From Nostoc sp. T09 (GTDB taxonomy: Bacteria > Cyanobacteriota > Cyanobacteriia > Cyanobacteriales > Nostocaceae), in contig NZ_MTAV01000074.1 in assembly GCF_002154695.1 (NCBI RefSeq), positions 22,761-83,537 on the forward strand: a stretch of DNA of 60,777 nt, written 5' to 3'. Numbering within the stretch: the stretch's first letter is position 1; each line of letters begins with the position of its first letter. The position numbers were made by a program, and so were the translations under genes. Positions 27,579 through 36,820 of this stretch are shown piece by piece. The notes under the pieces are model-generated. The model was given only the letters and a program-made list of their open reading frames with translations, did not search any database and had not been told where the DNA came from.

Positions 27579-28517
27579 TTAGTCTGAGTGGCGATTTTCT
27601 CCAAAGTAGGGAGTGCCTAAAGCTTTGGGTGGTGTAGATTTCCCGGCTAATCCGACTAATGCCAATAAAGCGATCGCATAAGGTAGCATCACTAAAAATT
27701 GGTAAGGGATATTTGCCCCTAATGCCTGAATTCGCAGTTGTAAAGCTTCCGTAGCCCCAAACAGCAAACAAGCCAAAGCACCACCTATAGGATGCCATCT
27801 GCCAAAAATTAAAGCTGCGATCGCAATAAATCCCTTACCAGCACTCATCCCTTCGGCAAAAAATCTTACCTGGACTAAAGTTAAATAAGCACCTCCTAAA
27901 CTCGCAAGGCAGCCACTAATCACTACAGCGATATAACGGACAATTTGTACTGAAATTCCAGCCGTATCAGCAGCTTTAGGAGATTCGCCCACAGCCCGTA
28001 ATGTTAATCCAAAGCTGGTTTTAAATAAAATATATGTAGTAAAAACAACTAAAATTAAAAGTAAATATACTAAAATATCTTGCTGAAATAGTAGCGGTCC
28101 CAGCAGGGGAATATTAGCGAAAATAGGAATAATAATTGCCCCTATTCCAGGTAATTGCTGTGTACTACTACCACTAAATATTAGCCTTGCCAAAAATGAT
28201 GTTAACCCAGCTGCTACAAGATTAATTGCTAGCCCTGACACTAATTGGTCAACCTGCAAAGTCACACATAAAAAAGCATGAAGTAATCCTACCAATCCCC
28301 CAGCAATCAAAGCTGCGAGAACACCAAGCCAGGGATTACCAGTGTAAAAGGTAGCAGCAGCACTACTAAAAGCACCAGTGAGCAACATACCTTCTAGAGC
28401 GATATTTAACACCCCCGAACGTTCCGAGTACAATCCGCCTAGGGCAGCAAATCCTAAGGGTACGGCTAGGCGTAAAGTAGCCACCAGGTAATCAGAGAAA
28501 AAATTGAGATTATTCAT
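27579..28517 (-). CDS. ABC permease, nucleoside type (BmpA-system second permease)
   Basis: A 312-aa polytopic permease of the branched/nucleoside type: SERSGVLNIALEGMLLTGAF near residue 30, TLRAVGESPKAADTAGI and GMSAGKGFIAIAALIFGRWHPIGGALACLLFG. It is the second of two permeases and converges with upp (5 bp between stops). Relatives import purine and pyrimidine nucleosides with a BmpA-like lipoprotein. Neither that lipoprotein nor the ATPase is in the window. Confidence 0.87.
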   Translation of the reverse strand: MNNLNFFSDYLVATLRLAVPLGFAALGGLYSERSGVLNIALEGMLLTGAFSSAAATFYTGNPWLGVLAALIAGGLVGLLHAFLCVTLQVDQLVSGLAINLVAAGLTSFLARLIFSGSSTQQLPGIGAIIIPIFANIPLLGPLLFQQDILVYLLLILVVFTTYILFKTSFGLTLRAVGESPKAADTAGISVQIVRYIAVVISGCLASLGGAYLTLVQVRFFAEGMSAGKGFIAIAALIFGRWHPIGGALACLLFGATEALQLRIQALGANIPYQFLVMLPYAIALLALVGLAGKSTPPKALGTPYFGENRHSD

Positions 28518-28532
28518 AAAGCTATTTTTAAA

Positions 28533-28612
28533 CGCAGAGGAGCGCAGAGGAAAGCCCAGAGTTTCGCAAAGTTTTCTCCGTGTTACTCTGCGTGAACCTC
28601 CGCGTCCCTCCG
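28533..28612. repeat. CGCAGAG-type repeats between the two nucleoside permease genes
   Basis: Inverted copies (AACGCAGAGGAGCGCAGAGG near 28533 and CTCCGCGTCCCTCCGCGTTT near 28597) can fold on each other. The right part is read as coding sequence: the upstream permease ends in ETRRDAEVHAE, which is repeat-derived. Confidence 0.6.
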
Positions 28613-29632
28613 CGTTTCTACTCTTATTTCTCGTTCCACCGCCAGACTGATAGCAATAAACAACACCGTTAACCCCTGAATCGCATAAACCACAGTTACC
28701 GGCACACCTGCACTACGCTGCATCACATTTGCACCACTGCGAAGCGCCGCAAAAAACAAAGAAGTCAAGACTACACCGACAACACTACCACGACTTAAAA
28801 AAGCGATCGCAATCGCATCAAACCCATAACCGATCGAAACTTGTTCAAATAGCCGATATTTCAACCCCATCACCTCACAACTCCCAGCTAACCCCGCTAA
28901 ACCTCCCGCTAACGCCATCACCAGCATAATGGTACGTTCGACAGAGATGTGGGCATAACGGGCGGCAATCGGGTTAAATCCCACTGCTGTAATTTGATAA
29001 CCTAGAGGCGATCGCACTAACAACACCCATAAAATTCCGGCGGCAATTAATCCTAATAAAATCCCAGCATGGGCGAGGCTCTGCGGTAAAATAATCGGTA
29101 ATCGTGCGGATTTGGCAATTAACGGCGAATAAGGGCTAGGTGCACCAGGTGCCATCAATGGATTTTGTACGAGGTAGCTAACTAAATTTACTGCTATATA
29201 GTTGAGCAACAACGTAGTAATTACCTCATTCACTCCGCGCATTGCTTTAAGATAACCAGGAATCCAACCCCAAACTGCACCAAAGAGAAATCCTGCAAAA
29301 AGTGCTAAGGGGACATGAATTACAGCAGGTAAGCCTTGCACGTATAACCCAATTAAAGTACTTCCCAACGCACCAAGATAAATTTGTCCTTCCCCACCGA
29401 TATTAAATTGCCCAGCCCGCAACGCAACTAACACCCCTAAACTGGTGAACAATAGCGGTGTCATTTTGGTGAGGGTGTTACCAAATCCAAAGTAGGTAGA
29501 AAGGGATTCTTGGAATAAAGCTGTGTATGCGGTGACGGGATTCGCCCCAGCAATGAGGATAAGGATAGCACCGACAATCAGGGCAGAGGCGATCGCAATT
29601 AGCGGTGATAGGATTGGTAGCAGGAATTTCAT
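28583..29632 (-). CDS. ABC permease, nucleoside type (BmpA-system first permease)
   Basis: A 349-aa polytopic permease. Typical blocks are FNIGGEGQIYLGALGSTLIG, LLNYIAVNLVSYLVQNPLM, AVGFNPIAARYAHISVERTIML and GYGFDAIAIAFLSRGSVVGVVLTSL. It is co-directional with the second permease, 65 bp apart. The last 11-15 residues (IRVETRRDAEVHAE) come from a CGCAGAG repeat and extend beyond the usual end. With its partner it should form a nucleoside or nucleobase importer, a reasonable companion to the URC genes on the other strand. Confidence 0.87.
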   Translation of the reverse strand: MKFLLPILSPLIAIASALIVGAILILIAGANPVTAYTALFQESLSTYFGFGNTLTKMTPLLFTSLGVLVALRAGQFNIGGEGQIYLGALGSTLIGLYVQGLPAVIHVPLALFAGFLFGAVWGWIPGYLKAMRGVNEVITTLLLNYIAVNLVSYLVQNPLMAPGAPSPYSPLIAKSARLPIILPQSLAHAGILLGLIAAGILWVLLVRSPLGYQITAVGFNPIAARYAHISVERTIMLVMALAGGLAGLAGSCEVMGLKYRLFEQVSIGYGFDAIAIAFLSRGSVVGVVLTSLFFAALRSGANVMQRSAGVPVTVVYAIQGLTVLFIAISLAVEREIRVETRRDAEVHAE

Positions 29633-29785
29633 ACAATTAGTTGCGATCGTTATTGTGATGTGATTTCAGCTAAATGTCACCGAACAGTTCTCAAAATTGT
29701 AGATAAAATAGATTGGTCAATGATATCGATATCGCCCAATTAGACTTGACAAGCATTATAAAGGCGTAGTTTTTGGGGGTGATGT

Positions 29786-32080
29786 TTGAGTTTATTTCGT
29801 AGGTTTTACAGGCAAACTGTACCCAAGAGTAGGCGAGCGCATCTGAAAAACCGTCTCTATTCTACTGGGATGTTTGTGTTGATCGTGCTATTGCTCTCCA
29901 GCGGACTAGGCTACCGTTTTTATAACCAACCAAAACTGGATGTAGGTAAGATAGCTCCTCAAACGCTTACCGCACCTATTTCAGTCCATGTTGAAGATGT
30001 AAAAACCACAGAAGAAAGACGCAGGGAGGCTCGTAGTGGTGCTTCAGCAGTATGGGTTGTCGATCAACAAGTGAATGAGGAAATTCACCAAAATCTTCAG
30101 CAATTATTGACACAAGGCGATAAAATCCGGGAGAAGTTGGGCAATTTCCCTTTTGTTAAGACTTCAATATTATCCACGGCCACGCAAACTTACTTGCGAC
30201 AAGCGCCAGAACCCCAATGGCAGACAGTATTGCAAACCTTAGAGAAAAATAGCAATCTGACTGGCTTAAATTCTGCCCAAAAGCGAGCCGTCAAGGAACT
30301 GCGAACTTACCGTGATTTTTCTCAACTATTAAAAGCGATCGCCCAAGCTCGTCAGCGCTATAGTATGACTCTAAATAGTCTGAGCGAAAATGAAACGCTT
30401 TATGATGCCACTTTCTTGAACCTATCTGATGCAGATTGGCAGGAAACTCAAATCCAAGTGCGTCAAACTTTAGAGCGAATGTTAGCACAGGGCATCTATT
30501 CAAGGCTATCCAAGGATAACCTGAACTATGCAATCGAGATGCAGGTGAGTGTTTCTGTACCAAAAACAGCACAATCTTTAGCAAGGCGATTGCTATCAGC
30601 GGTAATCACTGGCAATTTGATCAAAGACATCGAGCAAACCAAGCTGATAGCAGAACAAGCAGCGCAAGCAGTAGAACCGACGATAGTCAGCATTCAAAAA
30701 GGTGAAGTGATTGTTAAGGCTGGAGAAAAAATTACTCAAGCTGATTTTGTACTGTTAGACCGCTTTCAATTGAGCCAACGCGGTATCGATTCCCTACATC
30801 TGATGGGTTTTAGTGGGATGGTAGGATTGGCGGTGGCTGTTTTCCGACTAGTAGAACGACGAATTCGTCCCAAATTGCGAAGTAGCGATTATATCTTAAT
30901 TCTGTTCCTGACCCTCAGTGCGCCGTTACTAATAGTCTTAACCAAATCATTTACAGGTTTACCAGCCATTGGTTTGCTGCTTGGTAGCTTCTGCGGTACT
31001 GCAATTGGGGGTACGGTGATGGGGTTACTGACGATATTGCTCTCAATTGGAACGGAACTTAGCTGGCATGATTTAATACCTAGTGCTGCTGGCGGAATTC
31101 TTGGCGGATTGATGGCTGGACAATGGCGATTCCCCGCTAGGGAAGCACTGCGAACGCGAGAAGAATTAGCTACCTTAGGAATTTTAATTGGGTTGACGCA
31201 GGGAGTGGTTTATTTGTTGGTAAATACTGCGATCGCTCCCCTTTGGTATGCTGTTCTGGGTACAGCAGTCATCAACGGTTTGGCAGGGTTGATTTGGAGC
31301 ATCTTAGCACTAGGGTTAAGTCCTTACCTAGAAGCTTTATTTGATTTAGTTACACCAATTCGTCTAGCTGAATTGTCCAATCCCAACCGACCTTTATTAA
31401 AACGCCTAGCTCATGAGACTCCGGGAACTTTCCAGCACACACTGTTTGTCGCCACTCTGGCAGAAGCCGCGGCACGGGCATTAAATTGTAATGTGGAACT
31501 GGTGCGAGCTGGGATTCTCTATCATGACATTGGTAAAATGCATGACCCTTTAGGATTTATTGAAAATCAAATGGGAGGTCCCAATAAACATGATGCTATT
31601 AATGACCCCTGGAAAAGTGCCGAAATCATCAAAAAGCACGTAAGTGAAGGTCTGGTAATGGCTCGTCAGTACAAGCTCCCTAGCGCCATTCAGGCATTTA
31701 TTCCCGAACACCAGGGAACTATCTTAATTGCGTATTTCTACCAAGCAGCACAGCAGCAACAGAAACATAATCCTGAGATAGTTTTGCACGCATCAGATTT
31801 TCGCTATGACGGCCCCATTCCCCAGTCCAAAGAAACCGGGATTGCCATGCTGGCTGATGCTTGTGAGGCAGCGTTACGTTCGCAAAAAGATGCAACCCCA
31901 GAAGCAGCACTGATAATGGTAAATAAAATCCTCAAAGCACGTTGGCAAGATAATCAGTTGGTCGATTCAGGGTTGACACGGCAAGAAATGTCTCAAATTG
32001 CTTATATTTTTGTCCAGGTTTGGCAGCAGTTTCATCACAAAAGGATCGCCTATCCTCAATTAGCTCCCAGCAATCAGTAG
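29786..32080 (+). CDS. 7TM-HD family phosphodiesterase (PgpH-like, probable c-di-AMP hydrolase)
   Basis: A 764-aa membrane protein. One N-terminal helix (residues 28-46) is followed by an extracytoplasmic 7TMR-HDED domain to about 325. Several helices make the 7TM block (335-525), and a cytoplasmic HD domain follows (about 540-740). The HD pair is H580-D581 in ILYHDIGKM; other metal ligands lie in GTFQHTLFVA and EHQG. Characterised relatives hydrolyse cyclic di-AMP. The start is TTG at 29786: an in-frame TGA at 29780 rules out anything further upstream, and GGGGGTGA serves as ribosome site. It is monocistronic as far as seen. Confidence 0.9.
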   Translation: MSLFRRFYRQTVPKSRRAHLKNRLYSTGMFVLIVLLLSSGLGYRFYNQPKLDVGKIAPQTLTAPISVHVEDVKTTEERRREARSGASAVWVVDQQVNEEIHQNLQQLLTQGDKIREKLGNFPFVKTSILSTATQTYLRQAPEPQWQTVLQTLEKNSNLTGLNSAQKRAVKELRTYRDFSQLLKAIAQARQRYSMTLNSLSENETLYDATFLNLSDADWQETQIQVRQTLERMLAQGIYSRLSKDNLNYAIEMQVSVSVPKTAQSLARRLLSAVITGNLIKDIEQTKLIAEQAAQAVEPTIVSIQKGEVIVKAGEKITQADFVLLDRFQLSQRGIDSLHLMGFSGMVGLAVAVFRLVERRIRPKLRSSDYILILFLTLSAPLLIVLTKSFTGLPAIGLLLGSFCGTAIGGTVMGLLTILLSIGTELSWHDLIPSAAGGILGGLMAGQWRFPAREALRTREELATLGILIGLTQGVVYLLVNTAIAPLWYAVLGTAVINGLAGLIWSILALGLSPYLEALFDLVTPIRLAELSNPNRPLLKRLAHETPGTFQHTLFVATLAEAAARALNCNVELVRAGILYHDIGKMHDPLGFIENQMGGPNKHDAINDPWKSAEIIKKHVSEGLVMARQYKLPSAIQAFIPEHQGTILIAYFYQAAQQQQKHNPEIVLHASDFRYDGPIPQSKETGIAMLADACEAALRSQKDATPEAALIMVNKILKARWQDNQLVDSGLTRQEMSQIAYIFVQVWQQFHHKRIAYPQLAPSNQ

Positions 32081-32240
32081 TCAAGCAATTTTGGATTTTA
32101 GATTTTAGGTTCTTCGGTTATTTTTATGGAAAACCGGGTTCAAAATCATTGAAAGCCTTATCCTGTAGGCATTTTTTTTAAAAGAGCATACTTCTTTATA
32201 ACCATTGCCCCGTAAGGGTTTTGTTATAATCAATCCTCCT

Positions 32241-32302
32241 ATACCATAAAAGAGGCGAAAAAGCCAGAATTTATCTGTCGCAAACATTATTTGAATTGGT
32301 AT
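32241..32302. repeat. MITE-like repeat with ATACCA...TGGTAT ends
   Basis: The element starts ATACCATAAAAG and ends ATTTGAATTGGTAT, so its termini are inverted. Its internal TTATCTGTCGCAAACATT is the reverse complement of a stretch in the 47566-47820 element, which makes the two related. It lies between the HD-protein gene and the small gene on the other strand. Nothing else is seen in 32081-32306. Confidence 0.6.
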
Positions 32303-32306
32303 AAGA

Positions 32307-32501
32307 TTAGACTTTGTTTTCAGTGTTGTGTTGATTCTGAATCGCTGCAATTTCGTCAGCAGTTAAAGTTACAATCTTGCCATCTTGCATAATACTAATC
32401 GATTGACCAAGCTGGCGATGTCTTTGAATCGCAGCTGCAATTGCTGCTTTGACTCCAGAATCAATTTTGGTAGATAGAAGTTCTAATTCTCGATCAGCCA
32501 T
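32307..32501 (-). CDS. small protein downstream of the Zeta-like kinase, possible partner
   Basis: A 64-aa protein from the ATG at 32501, chosen because AGAGGAGA lies just upstream, inside the last codons of the kinase gene (the kinase TAA and this ATG are one base apart). The sequence runs from a helical part (LELLSTKIDSGVKAAIAAAIQRHRQLG) to a short strand pair (SISIMQDGKIVTLTADEI). I do not recognise a named family. Tight coupling to a Zeta-like kinase suggests a toxin-antitoxin or chaperone relation; that is inference. Confidence 0.65.
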   Translation of the reverse strand: MADRELELLSTKIDSGVKAAIAAAIQRHRQLGQSISIMQDGKIVTLTADEIAAIQNQHNTENKV

Positions 32502-32502
32502 A

Positions 32503-33067
32503 TTAATCTCCTCTAATTTGATTCCAAATAGCACTTTCATAAATAATTATTTGTTGACTATAACGATACTCAGCTATTAACCTAGTATCACTACTAGAGT
32601 TATCATAAATAATCCAGCGATCGCATAAAGGTAAATACAAAGAAATCAAATTTATTCGTCCCTGGTGATAGCGTCTACGAATCACATCTTCTGGAATCGA
32701 GTGTCCACCACTAGCCACCCTGCGTGCTACTCTTTCTACAGCTAATTCAGCGCTTTGTAACCAGAAATATATCAAGTTAATTGTGTAGCCTTTTGCTCTA
32801 CAATCAATAATAAAAGGTGCAAAACTTCTAGCTGCCAGTGTAGTTTCAAAAGCAAAATCACTGCCTGCATCCGATAAAGTCCGCAGTCGTATAATCATTA
32901 ATCTTCCTGCCTCCATAGCCATTGAATCTGGATTTAATGGCTATGGAGGCAGCAATAGCATCTGCATTTACGTACTCAAAGCAGTCTAAAAAATTCGGCA
33001 ATAAACTCATTGAAACAGTAGTTTTTCCTGAACCATTTGCACCACCAATGATATAAAGACTTGACAT
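32503..33067 (-). pseudogene. Zeta-toxin-like P-loop kinase, frame broken at an inverted repeat
   Basis: The N-terminal frame starts MSSLYIIGGANGSGKTT at 33067 (Walker A). It goes through NADAIAAS and then runs into a stop. A second frame (32922 to 32503) carries the rest of the fold: MAMEAGRLMIIRLRTL, FAFETTLAARSFA (catalytic region), LIYFWLQSAELAVERVARRV and DVIRRRYHQG. These match the usual continuation of AAA_33/Zeta kinases. The break falls exactly in a 17-bp inverted repeat (32907-32952). The C-terminal half still overlaps the start signal of the downstream small gene. Confidence 0.75.
32907..32952. repeat. perfect 17-bp inverted repeat at the frame break of the kinase
   Basis: CTGCCTCCATAGCCATT (32907-32923) and AATGGCTATGGAGGCAG (32936-32952) are exact complements around a 12-nt loop. 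One arm encodes the conserved SMAMEAG segment. The other replaces the AGLSP-type segment that the family would have there. Confidence 0.9.
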
Positions 33068-33349
33068 ACCAATTCTCTGCGCGTCACTGCGTCCCCGCAT
33101 CCCCCCGTCCATTAAACCAACTTCCTCCACCGTCGCTTTAGCTGTATCCAAAATAGCCACATCACCTCTGTAGATTACAAGAAAGGCAGTCCCCATGAAA
33201 AAATTTTCATCGCCAAGCATGTAAGTAGTTCTTACCTGTTCCCCGTTCCCTGTTCCCTGTTCCCTACTTACAAGTCAGAGGGCAGAAGGCAATGCGATCG
33301 CGTTGCGCTCATAATCGAGAATGCAAGGCTGCTGTGGTGTTGTAGAGAT

Positions 33350-36300
33350 TTATGATACTTCTGCCTTTTCCTGTTGCTGTCTGACTCTTTTCTTCTGCTT
33401 ACTATTGCGATGCGTTATCCGCTTACGAAGCGATTCCATGTAGGTGTAGAAAACGGGAGTAATATAAAGCGTTAGTAGTTGAGAGAACAATAAACCACCC
33501 ACAACAGCTAAACCTAAAGGACGACGAGATTCTGCACCTGCACCTAAACCGAGTGCGATTGGTAGAGTACCCATCAATGCTGCCATTGTGGTCATCATGA
33601 TCGGGCGGAACCTGACTACACAAGCTTCATATATGGCATCGTACGGCGTTTTACCCCGATTTTCTTGAGCATCCATTGCAAAGTCAATCATCATGATGCC
33701 GTTTTTCTTGACGATGCCAACCAACATAATAATGCCCACAAAAGCGTAGATATTCAAATCAACATTAAACAGCATCAAGGTGAGCAAAGCACCAAACCCC
33801 GCAGAAGGTAAGCTTGAAAGAATTGTAATCGGGTGAATAAAATCTTCGTAGAGAATCCCCAACACAAGGTAGATTACCAAAATCGCAATTATTAGCAAAA
33901 TTCCTAAGCTAGAAAGCGAAGATTGAAACACCTGTGCTGTACCTTGGAAGCTGGTACTAATGGTTGCGGGTAAAGTTTCACGAGCCAGTTTTTCAATGGT
34001 TCCGGTAACGCTACCAAGAGATACTCCTGGTTTGAGGTTAAAGGAAATAGTAACAGCAGAAAGTTGTCCAGAATGGTTAACTGTTAATGGCCCGACGCCT
34101 TTACTCAGAGTTGCAACTGCATTTAAGGGTACTTCTTGACCATTACTGGAACGAACTGTTAATAAGTCAAGGTCATTTGGGCTTAGTTGATACTGTGGAT
34201 CTACTCCCATAATTACTTGATACTGACCATCAGATGCATAGATAGTGGAAACCTGACGCGTACCATAAGCATTATTTAAAGTGGTTTCTATTTGATTTGC
34301 TGTCAATCCAAACGTTGAAGCTTGTTCGCGGTTAACTTGAACGTTAATTTGGGGATTTTTGATTTGCAAGTCGCTGTTAACATCTTGCAGATCCGACATT
34401 TGCCGTAATTTCGTTTCCAACGCTGGCGCGTATTGATACAACTCTTGCAAATTCGGGCTAGAAAGTCCAAATTGATACAGCGCTTTTGTTTGTTGTCCGC
34501 CTAGCCGGATAGATGGCGGGTTTTGCACAAATGCTCGGATTCCTGGTATACCAGTCAGTTTAGGTCGTAGTTCATTCGCTACTTCATCAGCGCTTTTGTG
34601 ACGTTGAGCATGGGGTTTTAATTTAACAAATATTCGCCCTGAGTTAGATGTGGCGTTGGCTCCACCTGCACCTACACTGGAGTTAATCGATTCCACATTG
34701 GGGTTGCGACGCACAATGTTTGCTACTACTTGTTGATGCTTTACCATCTCAGTAAAGGAAATATCTTGAGCCGCTTCTGTGCTGACGCTTAACTGTCCGG
34801 TATCATCATTGGGAATGAATCCTTTGGGAACGACAACAAACAAATATATTGTTGCGACCAAAATCACTCCCGAAAGAATCATCGTCGTGCGGTGATATTT
34901 CATTGATAGCTTTAGAGTTGCTTCGTAACCCCGCAGCATCGTATCAAATACCCATTCCGAAGCATTATAAAGACGACGTTTCCAATTTTTAGCTTTCGGT
35001 TTTTTGGTTTTATTTATTTGATGTCCATTACCATTGTTGGATATATCATAGCCATTGCTTGTATTTAAATGTCCATCGTTAGATATGGCATGGCCATTAT
35101 CTGCATGAAGATGACCATTACCATCGTTGGATATTTCATGACCATTGTCTGCATGAAGATGACCATTACCATTGTTGGATATAGCATGGCTATTATCTGA
35201 ATGTTGATGCTCACCTTTGTGCTTAAGAAAACGACTACAAAGCATCGGTGTGAGGGTGAGGGAGATAAATCCAGACACTAAAATTGACACGCTAATAGTG
35301 ACAGCAAATTCGCTAAATAGCCTTCCCAAAATGCCACCCATAAACATAATGGGAATGAATACGGCAACCAAGGAAATTGTCATTGATAAAATGGTAAAAC
35401 CAATTTCTTTGGAACCGTTGAGGGCAGCTTGCATCCGATTTTCGCCCATTTCCATGTGACGCACGATGTTTTCTAGCATCACCACTGCGTCGTCTACCAC
35501 AAAGCCAACAGCTAGGGTAAGTGCCATCAATGAAAGGTTATCCAGAGAATAACCAAGTAGTAGCATTACCCCAAAGGTTGCTACTAGTGATAAAGGTACA
35601 GCCAAACTGGGAATGATCGTAGCTGAGATGTTCCTCAAAAACAGAAAAATTACCAAAATCACTAAGCAAATGGTGAGGAACAAAGTAAATTTGACATCAT
35701 TTACTGACTCGCGAATAGATTGGGATCTGTCATAGAGAATTTCCATATCTACCGCTGCTGGAATTTGTTCGCGGAAGCTAGGCAAAATTTTCTTGATCCC
35801 ATCTACGACTGCTACAGTATTGCTTCCCGGTTGTCTTTGAATTGCTAAGACAATTGCTCGCTTCCCATTGAACCAACTTGCTACTTTATCGTTTTCTACG
35901 CTATCAAATACCTTACCCAATTCTCTCAACTGAATTGGTGCGCTGTTACGGTAAGCAACTACTAAAGAACTATAGGCTTCGGCATTACTTAATTGTCCAT
36001 TTGACTCAATAGTATAGTTTTGGTTTTGTCCATAAAGGTTACCAGTAGGTAAATTAGAATTTCCTTTAGAAACGGCATCTGCTACTTCGTCAATTCCCAA
36101 ACCTTTAGAACTCAAAGATTGCGGGTCTAAATAAATGCGAACAGCGTACTTTTGTGAACCATAAACCTGTACCTGCGCCACACCATCAACCATTGAAAGA
36201 CGCTGTGCTAAAATTGTTTCCCCATACTTATCGACTTCTGACAATGGCAACGCTGTCGAGTTCAAAGCTACATACAGAATAGGTGAATCTGCTGGGTTGA

Positions 36301-36694
36301 CTTTGCGGTATGATGGCGGGTTAGGCATACTACTCGGTAACTGCCGCGCTGCTTTTGCGATCGCAGATTGCACATCTTGAGCCGCACTATCTATATCCCG
36401 GCTCAAATTAAATTGCAGCGTAATCTGTGCCGAACCCAGAGAACTTGTAGAATTCATCGAATCAAGACCAGCAATACTAGAAAATTGCTGTTCTAATGGC
36501 GTTGCTACCGACGAAGCAACCGTCTCAGGACTAGCTCCTGGTAAGCTGGCTGACACCTGAATTGTGGGAAAATCCACAGTTGGCAGGTCACTTACTGGTA
36601 GCAATTGATAACTCATCAAACCAAACACCATGATGGCTAACATCACGAGTGTGGTCATGATCGGTCGGCGAATAAATAATGCAGAGATGTTCAT
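33350..36694 (-). CDS. RND multidrug efflux transporter (HAE1/AcrB type) with His/Asn-rich internal repeats
   Basis: A 1114-aa inner-membrane pump. The start is FIRRPIMTTLVMLAIMVFG. The proton-relay Asp pair is in VGFVVDDAVVMLENIV (about residue 400), and the matching Lys is in VGIVKKNGIMMIDFAMD. Typical porter-domain blocks are SLPGASPETVASSVATPLEQQ and QRQPGSNTVAVVDGI. Residues 497-558 are a low-complexity insert of about four 16-residue units (NGNGHLHADNGHEISN-like) in the cytoplasmic linker between the two halves, where AcrB has no such segment. It is second in an operon after the adaptor gene. No outer-membrane factor gene is present. Confidence 0.93.
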   Translation of the reverse strand: MNISALFIRRPIMTTLVMLAIMVFGLMSYQLLPVSDLPTVDFPTIQVSASLPGASPETVASSVATPLEQQFSSIAGLDSMNSTSSLGSAQITLQFNLSRDIDSAAQDVQSAIAKAARQLPSSMPNPPSYRKVNPADSPILYVALNSTALPLSEVDKYGETILAQRLSMVDGVAQVQVYGSQKYAVRIYLDPQSLSSKGLGIDEVADAVSKGNSNLPTGNLYGQNQNYTIESNGQLSNAEAYSSLVVAYRNSAPIQLRELGKVFDSVENDKVASWFNGKRAIVLAIQRQPGSNTVAVVDGIKKILPSFREQIPAAVDMEILYDRSQSIRESVNDVKFTLFLTICLVILVIFLFLRNISATIIPSLAVPLSLVATFGVMLLLGYSLDNLSLMALTLAVGFVVDDAVVMLENIVRHMEMGENRMQAALNGSKEIGFTILSMTISLVAVFIPIMFMGGILGRLFSEFAVTISVSILVSGFISLTLTPMLCSRFLKHKGEHQHSDNSHAISNNGNGHLHADNGHEISNDGNGHLHADNGHAISNDGHLNTSNGYDISNNGNGHQINKTKKPKAKNWKRRLYNASEWVFDTMLRGYEATLKLSMKYHRTTMILSGVILVATIYLFVVVPKGFIPNDDTGQLSVSTEAAQDISFTEMVKHQQVVANIVRRNPNVESINSSVGAGGANATSNSGRIFVKLKPHAQRHKSADEVANELRPKLTGIPGIRAFVQNPPSIRLGGQQTKALYQFGLSSPNLQELYQYAPALETKLRQMSDLQDVNSDLQIKNPQINVQVNREQASTFGLTANQIETTLNNAYGTRQVSTIYASDGQYQVIMGVDPQYQLSPNDLDLLTVRSSNGQEVPLNAVATLSKGVGPLTVNHSGQLSAVTISFNLKPGVSLGSVTGTIEKLARETLPATISTSFQGTAQVFQSSLSSLGILLIIAILVIYLVLGILYEDFIHPITILSSLPSAGFGALLTLMLFNVDLNIYAFVGIIMLVGIVKKNGIMMIDFAMDAQENRGKTPYDAIYEACVVRFRPIMMTTMAALMGTLPIALGLGAGAESRRPLGLAVVGGLLFSQLLTLYITPVFYTYMESLRKRITHRNSKQKKRVRQQQEKAEVS
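35021..35206. repeat. in-frame tandem repeat, 48-nt unit (one copy 42 nt), in the RND gene
   Basis: Four units start ATGTCCATTACC, ATGTCCATCG, ATGACCATTACCATCG and ATGACCATTACCATTG on the plus strand, 48, 42, 48 and 48 nt long. All are multiples of three, so copy number can change without breaking the frame. The encoded peptide is rich in Asn, Gly, His and Asp. Confidence 0.88.
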
Positions 36695-36766
36695 AGGCTA
36701 TATGGGAAGCAGGGGTGCAGGAAAATGAGGGAAGGGAGATAGGAAGGGTAAGGAGAAAAATAACCA

Positions 36767-36794
36767 ATGACAAAGGACAAATGACCAATGACAA
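36767..36794. repeat. four-copy ATGACAA-type heptamer array between adaptor and pump genes
   Basis: ATGACAA, AGGACAA, ATGACCA and ATGACAA stand head to tail in the 126-bp spacer between the adaptor and RND genes. They are the same heptamers as at 26891 and 44821. Confidence 0.75.
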
Positions 36795-36820
36795 AAGTAT
36801 AAATATTTACAAAATAAAAG

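Noticed and set aside
33068-33220. N-terminal extension of the Zeta-like kinase
   Set aside because: The family starts at the glycine-rich loop right after the ATG at 33067; the upstream part reads as repeat-rich spacer.
35021-35206. Regular repeats resembling a CRISPR array
   Set aside because: Units are contiguous without spacers, are multiples of three and lie inside the intact RND frame; no cas genes are present.
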